64,000 bases of DNA, from the NCBI GenBank assembly GCA_965233665.1, contig CBDDTG010000022.1:48973-112972 (forward strand). Direction: 5' to 3'. The notes under the pieces were generated by a model that saw nothing but the letters and a program-made list of their open reading frames with translations, was not told the DNA's origin and searched no databases. Below are positions 24,891 to 33,167 of the stretch, one piece after another. The DNA comes from Bacterioplanes sp965233665 (GTDB lineage Bacteria > Pseudomonadota > Gammaproteobacteria > Pseudomonadales > Oceanobacteraceae). Every line of letters starts with the position of its first letter. Position 1 is the stretch's first letter. A program made the position numbers and the translations under genes.

Positions 24891-25733
24891 TCAGTTAAGA
24901 GTAGTTTGGGGTTGAGACGCCAGCTTACGCTTTTTCCTGTGATTATAAAATCTTTCAATGTAATCAAATACATCAGACCTTGCTTCAGCACGACTGAGAT
25001 ATTTTCTGCGGTTAACACGTTCGCGTTTAAGTAATCCGAAAAAACTCTCCGCTGCAGCGTTGTCGTAACAGCTACCAACAGCACTCATGCTCGATACAAT
25101 ATTGTGATCACTTAAGAACTTCTGGTATTCGTGGCTCGTGAATTGTGAGCCGCGATCTGAATGTAAAATTACAGACGCAGAATCTGATTTCTGCCACAGT
25201 GCCATCAGCACGGCTTGTACCACTAACTGCGTTTCCATTGCGTGACTCATGGACCAGCCAACAACTAGGCCATTGTGAAGATCGATGATCACGGCAAGAT
25301 ACAGCCAACCTTCGGCTGTGCGGATATAAGTGATATCGGTTACCCACTTTGCATTAGCTGTCTTAGCGGTAAAATCGCGTTGCAGATGATTCAGAACATG
25401 ATCCGGTCGAGCACTGGATGGTTTCTTTTTCCAGCGGCGCAATGCTGGAATACCCTGAATCCCGTCAGCCTTCATAATTCGGGCGACACGATTGAGGCTA
25501 CAGGTTTCTCCTTGGTAGCGAAGATCTTCCCAGATACGAGGGCTGCCGTGTACCCCGTCACTGCTTTGATGCAGCTGATGGATTTTGCGAGCCAGCCTGG
25601 CGTTATCTTGTTGTCTGGCGCTGGGCTTCCGACCACACCACTCATAATAACCACTGCGTGATACGCACAGTAAACGGCACATCATGGTGACGGAGAATGC
25701 TTCGCGGCAGCGCTCAATCATGCGGAACTTCAT
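24891..25733 (-). CDS. IS3-family transposase OrfB (DDE integrase core)
   Basis: 280 aa. An HTH_21-like N-terminal region (VSRSGYYEW) is followed by an rve/DDE core with WVTDITYI (first Asp), ILHSDRGSQFTS (second Asp) and NAAAESFFGLLKRE (Glu), then ERFYNHRKKRK. The end, LASQPQTTLN, lacks the usual G-x-x-SPxxFE tail of IS3 transposases, so the last residues may be altered. Its ATG overlaps the orfA stop (ATGA), where -1 frameshifting normally produces the OrfAB fusion transposase. Confidence 0.93.
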   Translation of the reverse strand: MKFRMIERCREAFSVTMMCRLLCVSRSGYYEWCGRKPSARQQDNARLARKIHQLHQSSDGVHGSPRIWEDLRYQGETCSLNRVARIMKADGIQGIPALRRWKKKPSSARPDHVLNHLQRDFTAKTANAKWVTDITYIRTAEGWLYLAVIIDLHNGLVVGWSMSHAMETQLVVQAVLMALWQKSDSASVILHSDRGSQFTSHEYQKFLSDHNIVSSMSAVGSCYDNAAAESFFGLLKRERVNRRKYLSRAEARSDVFDYIERFYNHRKKRKLASQPQTTLN

Positions 25734-26014
25734 TTGGGATGTTTGACGAAGTACGCTGCCGCTTCTCTTAAAAAATCTCTTTCCCTCTTCACTTGAGCCA
25801 GCTCTCGCTTCAGCTGAGATATTTCCTCATCACGAGGGCTTCCCTGGCCGGTAAATGCTTGCTTTGCGGGTTCATTTGATTCTTTGATCCAGCGACGCAG
25901 CATGGTGTTATTGATACCGAGGTTTCGGGCAACCTCTGTAACGCTGGTATGTGACTGCTGCGCCAGTTGCACCGCTTCTTGTTTGTATTCTTTCGAGTAT
26001 TGTCTGCGTGACAT
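25730..26014 (-). CDS. IS3-family OrfA (DNA-binding)
   Basis: 94 aa with the HTH_Tnp_1 pattern: RRQYSKEYKQEAVQLAQQS, then VTEVARNLGINNTMLRRWIK as the helix-turn-helix, then a leucine-zipper-like coiled coil EEISQLKRELAQVKRERDFL used for multimerisation. It ends at the TGA overlapping orfB. It provides terminal-repeat binding for the fusion transposase. Confidence 0.93.
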   Translation of the reverse strand: MSRRQYSKEYKQEAVQLAQQSHTSVTEVARNLGINNTMLRRWIKESNEPAKQAFTGQGSPRDEEISQLKRELAQVKRERDFLREAAAYFVKHPK

Positions 26015-26870
26015 AAAACACCTCTAAGGGGGGATTATCCACTCTTATCTAGGTGTCCGCTAGTTCGGGGTAAAACCAATCTTCTACAACATAATTTAGA
26101 TAAGCAAGGCATTCGAGCAAGCATATCTCTTGGCATATTTCTCTTACAGATTCGTACTCAGTATCAATGTACTCCATATCTTGAAACTTCTTTTCAATCC
26201 GACTCACAACCCGTGGAAGTGAATCATCGTCTTTAAGCGGCAACTCCCATGTGACCTTGTTGAGGTAAAAACTGAACCCTCCCTCTTCATTAAGCTCTAT
26301 CGCGTCTAAAGCTGATGTAGGACTGACTGCTATTATTCCAGAACGATATAGGTGCTTGACTATTTGAAGATCAAAGTCTGAATCGGGGCTAAGAAGATCG
26401 TCTTGATTAGCGGCTAGGGCTTGTATTTTGGATAAATCTTCATTAGCTGAATATCTTACCAGCGCCAAGAAAAAAGCAGCAGTCCTGAAATCCATTTCTT
26501 CAGTATCTATAGGGGTTGACCGAGCTGTTCTCAATGATTCTTCGAGTAGTTCTCGTTTCTTCTCATCTAATGCAATATGTTTATCTTCGATACAATAAGA
26601 GCACTCCCAACCTGAGAAAGGAGTACATGCTTGGTACTCACTTCGAGAAGTAAACTCTTTAGGGCTTCCACATACACTGCATTGAATGTTGGGTGAGTAC
26701 GCTACACAAGAGTTTTTGACTATTTTGGTGATATCAGATTGCCTGAAACCAGTTTTTTTCGCTATCTCGGATACTTTGAGTGAAAAGTCCCCTTCATCAT
26801 CAGTTCTCCAATAAAGCTGGCAAAGTTCCTCGTTTTCAGAATCAAAAATATCTAGGGCAAGGTGTTCCAT

Positions 26871-27183
26871 TTCGTTCCCAAATTAATCTAAAAGTTTAAT
26901 AGTTTGCGTGCCTTTTTTCCAGCTAGAACTATTTGAGGGCCTATCGTTATTTCTTGGTTTAAAGCTGAGCAATTTGCTTTCTGTCGCATTTCTTCCCGGA
27001 AAACGTTCGTGCCTACAACCCCAGCAGCGAGTGACCTCAAAGCTCAGTCGGCTGAGCGCTAACCATTTTATTTTCTTGGTGTTTAGTGTTTAACTTATCA
27101 CTCCATGGGAATACAGGCAAGCTAGCCAGAAAAGTGTGTCAACGGCTGATAGCAGAGCCTGTTTCTAACGCGATGTCGCGCCT
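26871..27183. other. Intergenic stretch without a recognised gene
   Basis: Between the split zinc-ribbon gene and repeat copy C. It contains the likely promoter region of the split gene (its start is at 26870, reading leftward) and one short hairpin, GCTCAG-TCGG-CTGAGC (27042-27057), followed by an AT-rich run. I see no coding frame or RNA that I could defend. Confidence 0.5.
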
Positions 27184-27399
27184 AGGTTTTCCGCGCCTTA
27201 GCAGGCCGCCTGAGTTGGCAATGGCTGTGCCCGCAGGGGCTGCCTGGATGGCAGCACCAGCCAACATCCTGCCGGGATGCAGGCTGTTGGCGTTGCGGCG
27301 ACCACAGCATTGGCAAGTCAGGAATAACGGCCTGCGCAGCGCAAAGCAGGGAGCTCGCCCGTCCGGCGTGAGGGATAAGATCCCTCAAGGAGGACATAG
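27184..27399 (-). repeat. Structured repeat, copy C (inverted)
   Basis: Reverse-complement copy of repeats A and B, 216 bp long, starting with AGGTTTTCCGCGCC and ending at the GAGGGAT/ATCCCTC hairpin next to SelO. It differs from A by scattered substitutions only and has the same internal block length as A. It marks the right boundary of the accessory segment. Because it is inverted relative to B, recombination between B and C would flip the segment that carries the IS3 element. Confidence 0.85.
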
Positions 27400-27544
27400 G
27401 GTTTTTCAGCGGTCACAATAACTAAAATATTTAGTCTGCTGTCATCGCAGCAATAATAAAGCTGTGGCTCAGCGCAATACTTACCCACACCTAGACAGCC
27501 CCCTCCCCCACCTTTATTCTGACTGTTTTACTCAGGTTTAGGCC

Positions 27545-29041
27545 ATGCAGATTCCCTTTCGCAATAGCTACGCCCGCTTGCCCGAGCACTTCTATGCCGC
27601 CACTCAGCCAACGCCGGTGGCTGAGCCGCAGTTGATCGCGTTTAACAGTGCTTTAGCCGAGCAGCTGGGTATTGACGCCAGCCAGGCCAGCGATGAGGAG
27701 CTGGCGCAATGGTTTGCGGGCAATCGCTTGCCTGAAGGCGCAGAGCCTATCGCCATGGCCTACTGCGGCCATCAGTTTGGTCAGTTAAATCCACAGCTGG
27801 GCGATGGCCGCGCACTGCTGCTGGGTGAGGTGGTGAGCGACCAGGGGCTGCGCTTTGATATTCAATTAAAAGGCAGCGGTCGCACGCCGTTTTCGCGCGG
27901 TGGTGATGGCCGCTCACCCATAGGGCCAGTATTGCGTGAGTATTTATTATGCGAGGCCATGCACGCTCTCGGTGTGCCCACCACACGCGCCTTGGCAGCG
28001 GTTGCCAGTGGCGAAACGGTTGTGCGCGACCGGCTAGAGCCTGGTGCGGTATTTACTCGTGTTGGCGCCAGTCATATTCGTGTGGGTACCTTTCAATATT
28101 TTGCCTTGCGCCGCGATCTCGATGCATTAAAGACCTTGGCTGATCATGTCATTGAACGACACTTTCCTCAGATTCTTTGCTCGCCAGCAGCAAACAGCGA
28201 GCAGCTTTACTTGGCATTATTAAGCAGCATATGCACAGCCCAAGCAGAGCTGATTGCTCACTGGATGCAGCTGGGTTTTATTCACGGTGTGATGAATACC
28301 GATAATATGACAGTGAGTGGCGAAACCATCGATTATGGCCCTTGCGCATTTATGGACACCTACCGCAAAGATCAGGTGTTTAGCTCCATTGACCGCGGTG
28401 GTCGCTACGCTTTTCACAATCAGCCCGCCATTGGCCAGTGGAACCTGGCGCGCCTAGCCGAAACTTTATTGCCATTAATCAGCGACGATGAAGAAACGGC
28501 GGTAGCATTAGCAACAGAGTGCCTGGAGCAATATTCACAGCGCCATCAGCAAGCCTGGCTGACCGGCATGCGCCGCAAGCTGGGGTTGAGCACAGAGCAT
28601 GATGGCGACAGCGCCTTGGTGGATGACCTATTGGCACTGCTGGAGCAAGGCGAGGTGGATTACACCTTGTTTTTCCGCCGTTTATCTTGGCTTGGTGGCG
28701 AAGATGAAAACAGCGATGCTTATCGCCAGGTAGCTGAGTTGTTTAATCGCTCGGAATTATTTAACGACTGGCATGTGCGCTGGCAACAGCGTCAAGCGGA
28801 AGACGCACTGTTACCTGAGCAGCAACAACAGCAAATGCTGGCTACTAACCCAGCCTATATCCCTCGCAACCATAGAGTCGCAGAGGTGATAAAAGCCGCA
28901 GAAGAAGACGGCGATTTACGCCCGTTTCATCAGCTTCTGGACATTATTACTCAGCCATTTGACGAGCAGCCAGAGCACCTTGCTTACCAGCAGCCACCGA
29001 CCGAGGGTGAGAAGGTTTTAAAAACCTTTTGTGGTACATAA
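27545..29041 (+). CDS. selO: Protein adenylyltransferase SelO (YdiU family)
   Basis: 498 aa pseudokinase-fold enzyme that transfers AMP from ATP to protein hydroxyl groups and has a role in redox stress. Diagnostic segments are AYCGHQFGQLNPQLGDGRA, IQLKGSGRTPFSRGGDGR, VASGETV, HGVMNTDNMTVSGETIDYGPCAFMD (metal-binding Asn and Asp) and the C-terminal CGT tail preceded by a conserved cysteine. Bacterial versions use Cys or Ser rather than selenocysteine, as here. It is isolated, just right of the accessory segment. Confidence 0.96.
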   Translation: MQIPFRNSYARLPEHFYAATQPTPVAEPQLIAFNSALAEQLGIDASQASDEELAQWFAGNRLPEGAEPIAMAYCGHQFGQLNPQLGDGRALLLGEVVSDQGLRFDIQLKGSGRTPFSRGGDGRSPIGPVLREYLLCEAMHALGVPTTRALAAVASGETVVRDRLEPGAVFTRVGASHIRVGTFQYFALRRDLDALKTLADHVIERHFPQILCSPAANSEQLYLALLSSICTAQAELIAHWMQLGFIHGVMNTDNMTVSGETIDYGPCAFMDTYRKDQVFSSIDRGGRYAFHNQPAIGQWNLARLAETLLPLISDDEETAVALATECLEQYSQRHQQAWLTGMRRKLGLSTEHDGDSALVDDLLALLEQGEVDYTLFFRRLSWLGGEDENSDAYRQVAELFNRSELFNDWHVRWQQRQAEDALLPEQQQQQMLATNPAYIPRNHRVAEVIKAAEEDGDLRPFHQLLDIITQPFDEQPEHLAYQQPPTEGEKVLKTFCGT

Positions 29042-29095
29042 AATCATTGAAAAAACGCTCTATTTTTCATTACTTTTATTTATGAACCACTGACA

Positions 29096-29365
29096 CGCGT
29101 CGTAGCTCTACTATAAGCATAGGCGTTGCTACGCAAAATCGGCCGGAGAGGATGTCGTTAGGCATCGCAGCCAACCAGGAGGCTCAGCAAGAATGCTGAG
29201 CCAGCAAACGGGACGCGGGAATCGTCCTGTTTGTGGGCCGCCAGGTGGCAAGATGGATAACGAAAAACAGCCTCTTGGCCGGGAGCGGGATCGCTAAGGG
29301 GACGGTCCCCCGGGGCGCGCAGCCTTAGCATTCAAGCCCGAGCGAAGCCGGGCGAATGGGTTAAA
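29096..29365. ncRNA. Strongly structured intergenic element, HEARO/omega-RNA-like candidate
   Basis: This convergent intergenic region holds a chain of strong stems: CGTAGC/GCTACG (29101-29133); GGCTCAGCA-AGAA-TGCTGAGCC (29181-29202); an 11-bp stem CAAACGGGACG/CGTCCTGTTTG with one G-T wobble and a 7-base loop (29205-29233); GCTAAGG/CCTTAGC (29293-29329) enclosing GGGGAC/GTCCCC; and GCCCG/CGGGC (29336-29353). Five stems in 260 bp with GNRA-like and purine-rich loops look like a folded RNA rather than a terminator. The layout resembles HEARO RNAs (omega RNAs of IscB/IsrB nucleases), but no nuclease gene is nearby. Family assignment is tentative and from memory; the plus strand is favoured but not proven. 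Confidence 0.45.
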
Positions 29366-29377
29366 ATTTTAATAAAA

Positions 29378-30439
29378 CTACTGACAACCACTGTGCGGCG
29401 TATTTAATACCACATCGGCAATATGCTGTTGATAGCCTTCAGCAGTGATGGCTTGCGTACCATTAATGCCAGCATTTTCACCAATCATGTAGGTTTCCGA
29501 CAATGGAATACCAACGTTGGCAAAAGCTTCGGCATCGGTATCGGCATTGCCATAAGCACGCACAAACTCAACACCGGCATCTTGCATGGCCTGCATCACC
29601 TCGGTTTTGTACTGCGCGGTTTCAAACAAGCCTTGCTGATTTGCAAAGGTGGTGCGCAGGGTAAAGTCTGGCAGGTTTAATGTGTCACGCAGCCAGCGAC
29701 GGCTGCCTTTGGCGTACCAATAAGTGCGGGCGGTGACGAATACTGGGTGATAACCACGATCGATGTATTCCTGCACCAGCTGGCCCGCTGCCGGGCGAGG
29801 CTCTGCCGCTTCGATGCCGGTGTAATCCAGAATTTGCTCCAGATCGCTCTTGGTCAGGGTTTCATCAATATCAAATACCACGGCTTTGCGGCCCGGCTCG
29901 ACGGCGGTTAAATAGACATCGGTGTAACTTAAATCGCCCAGCACCACCATGCGCACCACATATTGGCCTTCTTGCTGGCCATCTACCGGGACAAAAATTT
30001 TGCCATCATCATTGGTGGTGAACTGACCCAAGTACTGCCAATCGTCTTTGCCGCTGCCGGTTAAAAATGCCTGTACGGGCTCGCCTTCTAAGTCTTTATG
30101 GAATACCGCGCCATAGTCGAACTTACCCACCAGTGATGTGGCTTGGCCGGCACTGACGATTTTGTCATGGCCCATATGAAAGGGTTTATCTAAAGCCAGT
30201 AGGCGATTGCCAAAATGTGTGAAATCCTGCTTTTGAGGAAAGTTAAACTCAGGTGGCTGCTGCACTGCGGCATAGTCAGTACAAGCGATCACGCCATCGT
30301 TAATGACATCAATATCGTCGCCATTGGCATCGCCCACATCTTTGGGGTTGGTCATTGCGCAAGCCGACACGGTTAGGCCGCACATGGCAGCAAATACGGC
30401 TGTCTGCAACAGGGACTTTTGTAGTGAGAAGTGGGACAT
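29378..30439 (-). CDS. Lipoprotein with LNS2 (lipin/Ned1/Smp2-like) HAD phosphatase domain
   Basis: 353 aa. Signal peptide with lipobox VSAC and cysteine at residue 27, so probably outer-membrane or periplasmic. The C-terminal half is an LNS2 domain: VVFDIDETLTKSD (HAD nucleophile motif DxDxT), PVFVTARTYWYAKGSRRWL, and AYGNADTDAEAF (motif IV). LNS2 domains in eukaryotic lipins dephosphorylate phosphatidate. The bacterial secreted versions are uncharacterised, so phospholipid phosphatase activity is a family-based guess. The middle part (YGAVFHKDLEGEPVQAFL) is a beta-rich region common to this group. Confidence 0.88.
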   Translation of the reverse strand: MSHFSLQKSLLQTAVFAAMCGLTVSACAMTNPKDVGDANGDDIDVINDGVIACTDYAAVQQPPEFNFPQKQDFTHFGNRLLALDKPFHMGHDKIVSAGQATSLVGKFDYGAVFHKDLEGEPVQAFLTGSGKDDWQYLGQFTTNDDGKIFVPVDGQQEGQYVVRMVVLGDLSYTDVYLTAVEPGRKAVVFDIDETLTKSDLEQILDYTGIEAAEPRPAAGQLVQEYIDRGYHPVFVTARTYWYAKGSRRWLRDTLNLPDFTLRTTFANQQGLFETAQYKTEVMQAMQDAGVEFVRAYGNADTDAEAFANVGIPLSETYMIGENAGINGTQAITAEGYQQHIADVVLNTPHSGCQ

Positions 30440-30682
30440 AATGACCTCTATTTTAGTAAGTGAATGTGCCGATTATTAAGGTGGCCTAATCTGCCTGTTA
30501 TGCATTAAGAACTGATGACAGTTCCGTGCCGGCGACCCCAGTTCACTCATTTCAGCACTCGGCTTCAAGCGCTAAGCAGGCCAATCGCCCAGGCTGACGC
30601 AAATGGACAAAGCAAGCACAATCACTGTACAGCCGCCGTCGAACACACCACAATAAGCTGACCAAATAGACAGGATTACATC

Positions 30683-31585
30683 ATGACTTACCCCCGCGAT
30701 CTGCTTGGCTATGGCCAAACGCCGCCGCATGCTGCTTGGCCCAACCAGGCGCGCATCGCGGTGCAGTTTGTTATCAACTACGAAGAAGGCGGTGAAAACT
30801 GTGTTTTGCACGGTGATGCTGCTTCGGAGGCGTTTTTATCCGAAATCGTCGGCGCCCAGGCACTGGCAGGCGTGCGCCATGTGAACATGGAGTCTATTTA
30901 CGAGTATGGCGCTCGTGCTGGCTTTTGGCGGCTGCATCGGCTGTTTACTGAGCGTGGCTTGCCGGTGACGGTGTTTGGTGTGGCCATGGCTTTAGAGCGC
31001 AACCCCGAGGTGGTCGATGCCATGCTGCAAGCCGATTGGGAAATTGCCTCCCATGGCCTGCGTTGGATCGACTATCAGTACGTGCCTGAAGACGTTGAAC
31101 GTGAGCATATTCGCCAGGCGTTGGAGATTCATAAACGCCTTACCGGGCACTACCCAGAGGGTTGGTACACAGGTCGTATGAGCCCCAATACCCGCCGCTT
31201 AATTTGCGAAGAAGGCGAGTTTTTATACGACGCCGACAGCTACGCCGATGAGCTGCCTTATTGGGTGACAGAAAATGGCAAACCGCATTTGGTTGTGCCC
31301 TACACCCTAGATGCCAACGACATGCGCTTTGCCACCAACCAGGGTTTTAATAGTGGCGAGCAGTTCTTCCAGTATTTAAAAGACAGTTTTGATGTGCTCT
31401 ATGCCGAAGGCGAGCACAGCCCCAAAATGCTCAGCATTGGCCTGCACTGCCGCTTAGTCGGCCGGCCAGGGCGCGCAGCGGCACTGATGCGATTTTTGGA
31501 TTATATCCAACAACACGATCAGGTTTGGGTATGTCGGCGCGCCGATATTGCCCGCCACTGGCATCAACATCACCCTGCGTGCTAA
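30683..31585 (+). CDS. puuE: PuuE-type allantoinase / polysaccharide-deacetylase family
   Basis: 300 aa, NodB-like barrel. The N-terminus YPRDLLGYGQTPPHAAWPNQARIAVQFVINYEEGGE and the SHGLRWIDY and GHYPEGWYTGRMSPNTRRL segments are typical of the cofactor-independent allantoinase PuuE, which opens allantoin to allantoate in purine degradation. No other ureide-pathway genes are in the window, so it may be scattered or have another cyclic-amide substrate. It lies 244 bp from, and divergent to, the LNS2 lipoprotein gene. Confidence 0.93.
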   Translation: MTYPRDLLGYGQTPPHAAWPNQARIAVQFVINYEEGGENCVLHGDAASEAFLSEIVGAQALAGVRHVNMESIYEYGARAGFWRLHRLFTERGLPVTVFGVAMALERNPEVVDAMLQADWEIASHGLRWIDYQYVPEDVEREHIRQALEIHKRLTGHYPEGWYTGRMSPNTRRLICEEGEFLYDADSYADELPYWVTENGKPHLVVPYTLDANDMRFATNQGFNSGEQFFQYLKDSFDVLYAEGEHSPKMLSIGLHCRLVGRPGRAAALMRFLDYIQQHDQVWVCRRADIARHWHQHHPAC

Positions 31586-31601
31586 GAAACCTCAGAACGC
31601 T

Positions 31602-32087
31602 TTAATCGTCGTTACACAGCAATGCCATCAGCTGTGTATCGACGTATTCACCATTAACATACACCGCTTGGCGCTGCCGTCCTTCCACTTCAAAGCCAAA
31701 AGACTGGTATAACGCGATGGCACCGTCATTATTCGCATGTACCGACAGCTCGATACGAAGAATATTTAGCCAATTAAAACAAAAATCCAGTAGATGCTGC
31801 ATTAATAGGCGAGCCACACCGCGCCGTCGATAACTGCTTGATACTGCCAGGCCAAACGAGGCGGTGTGTTTTATTCTGGGCTTGGCGGCATTGCGGATGC
31901 ATAAATGCCCCATCACATTACCGTCGTCATCACAGGCCACAAAGTTATGTGCCATGTGATTTAGTAGATTATCAAAATCAGAGCGCGACATGGACGGCAA
32001 ATAGGCATTGTTGGCCAACACATCCGGTTCTAAATAGATGCGATACAAGGCATCGGCATCAGCGTCTTGAAATGGGCGAACCTTCAT
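31602..32087 (-). CDS. GNAT N-acetyltransferase (RimI-like)
   Basis: 161 aa. Acetyl-CoA-binding core AVSSSYRRRGVARLLMQHLLDF (motif A, RxxGxA), followed by RIELSVHANNDGAIALYQSFGFEVEGRQRQAV, the typical motif B end. It is the last gene of the six-gene minus-strand operon starting at 34729; its ATG overlaps the stop of the previous gene. Substrate unknown. Confidence 0.9.
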   Translation of the reverse strand: MKVRPFQDADADALYRIYLEPDVLANNAYLPSMSRSDFDNLLNHMAHNFVACDDDGNVMGHLCIRNAAKPRIKHTASFGLAVSSSYRRRGVARLLMQHLLDFCFNWLNILRIELSVHANNDGAIALYQSFGFEVEGRQRQAVYVNGEYVDTQLMALLCNDD

Positions 32088-32635
32088 TGCTGTTCCTCCA
32101 GCCAGTGCTTGCGGCTTAAGCCATACACAGCATGATCGACCACTCGGCCGTTAAGATTTTCTGCCCGGCTGATAATACCTTCCAAAGTAAACCCTAAGCG
32201 CTCGCACACAGCACGACTGGGCAGATTTTCTTCGGCTGCGGCGATTTGTACCTGCTGCATGGCCAACTCGTTAAATGCTATCTCGATTAAGCTGGCCACG
32301 GCTCGAGTTACAATGCCTTTGCCTTGATAGTCTTGACGCAGCCAATACCCAATTTCTACTTTTTTAAGGCTATGGTTGATGCTGTTAAAGCTGATATTGC
32401 CGACCACTTGCCCTAAATACAGAATGGCGCAGGTCAAGGATTTGCCATCAGCATAATCATGCAGTGAGTTTTTAATAAACTTTAGGAAAAAGGCTTCGCC
32501 ATCTGCCAACTGCGGCCAAGCCAGCCACTGTGATAAATACTCTCGCTGCTGCTCGACAATGGCCCAGTATTCTTTAGCAAAGCTGGGCTGAACCAGTGCT
32601 AAGGTGATTTCGTCATCGACTATCTTGCTAAACAT
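32084..32635 (-). CDS. GNAT N-acetyltransferase (RimJ/RimL-like)
   Basis: 183 aa of the RimJ/RimL type: IGYWLRQDYQGKGIVTRAVASLIEIAF as the acetyl-CoA loop, then NLPSRAVCERLGFTLEGIISRAENLNGRVVDHAVYGLSR, which is close to the ribosomal-protein serine acetyltransferase pattern (RimL/YdaF). It may modify a protein N-terminus. It overlaps the next gene by 4 bp (ATGA). Confidence 0.9.
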   Translation of the reverse strand: MFSKIVDDEITLALVQPSFAKEYWAIVEQQREYLSQWLAWPQLADGEAFFLKFIKNSLHDYADGKSLTCAILYLGQVVGNISFNSINHSLKKVEIGYWLRQDYQGKGIVTRAVASLIEIAFNELAMQQVQIAAAEENLPSRAVCERLGFTLEGIISRAENLNGRVVDHAVYGLSRKHWLEEQQ

Positions 32636-32636
32636 T

Positions 32637-33167
32637 CTATTCCTTGGTGCTGATCTGCGATGGCCGGAACTGCTTTGCCATCAGCCATTCATTAATGGTG
32701 TCGTCATTTATTTTTATGCTACCACGCTTTAAGCCTTCTTTTTCAAAGCCCATGCGCTGATACAAAGCGATGGCAGCCTGATTGTGCTCCATCACCGTCA
32801 GCTCCAAACGGTGCAAGCCTTGCTTTTCCGCCCAGGCTTGCATATGCATCATCAGTTGCGTGCCAATGCCCCGACCCGCCCAGGCCTGACTCACACCAAT
32901 GACACAGTTGGCAACATGGCGATTACGCTGCCACGGGTTGCCGATGCAAGCCACAAAGCCCAGCAATTCAGAGTCATGCTCAGCAACAAAAATGCGTTGA
33001 TTATGACTTTGATTAAAACGCTGCAAGGCCAGGGTTTGATCCTCTACGGAGGTGGGCCGCTCGCCCGGCTCAAACAACATAAACTGAGTTTCTTGATCCA
33101 GTTTTTGGAACAGATCAATCAGAGCCTGAGCATCACGCTGCTCTGCCGTTCGAACAACCACTGTCAT
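32637..33167 (-). CDS. GNAT N-acetyltransferase
   Basis: 176 aa with the GNAT core VIGVSQAWAGRGIGTQLMMHMQAWAEKQGLHRLELTVMEHNQAAIALYQRMGFEKEGLKRGSIKI. The GxGIGTQL loop binds acetyl-CoA. Members with this C-terminal pattern act on small amines or protein N-termini. It starts 4 bp inside the ASCH gene and ends one base from the next GNAT start. Confidence 0.9.
   Translation of the reverse strand: MTVVVRTAEQRDAQALIDLFQKLDQETQFMLFEPGERPTSVEDQTLALQRFNQSHNQRIFVAEHDSELLGFVACIGNPWQRNRHVANCVIGVSQAWAGRGIGTQLMMHMQAWAEKQGLHRLELTVMEHNQAAIALYQRMGFEKEGLKRGSIKINDDTINEWLMAKQFRPSQISTKE

Larger units (their letters stand above)
24865..26078 (-). mobile_element. IS3-family insertion sequence, complete
   Basis: 1214 bp bounded by imperfect terminal inverted repeats that begin TGGTTTTACCCCGAA on the left; the right end is the inverted equivalent, ending TTCGGGGTAAAACCA. 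A 3-bp target duplication ATC flanks it at 24862-24864 and 26079-26081. It carries the overlapping orfA/orfB pair typical of IS3 elements, with TG...CA outer ends. The clean duplication shows a simple insertion into the zinc-ribbon gene. Confidence 0.93.
24523..26870 (-). pseudogene. Zinc-ribbon protein gene (about 376 codons) split by an IS3 element
   Basis: The 5' part (26870 down to 26079) encodes a 264-residue N-terminus with CSVCGSPKEF and WECSYC zinc-ribbon motifs. It then runs into the IS end and stops after nine foreign residues. The 3' part (24861 down to 24523) encodes the last 112 residues, HQLSFKAGEK through GGFTHQLGKVI. Removing the element and one ATC duplication joins VVED directly to HQLSFK in frame, so this was one intact gene. 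I do not recognise the family. The N-terminal fragment could still be expressed as a truncated protein. Confidence 0.85.
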
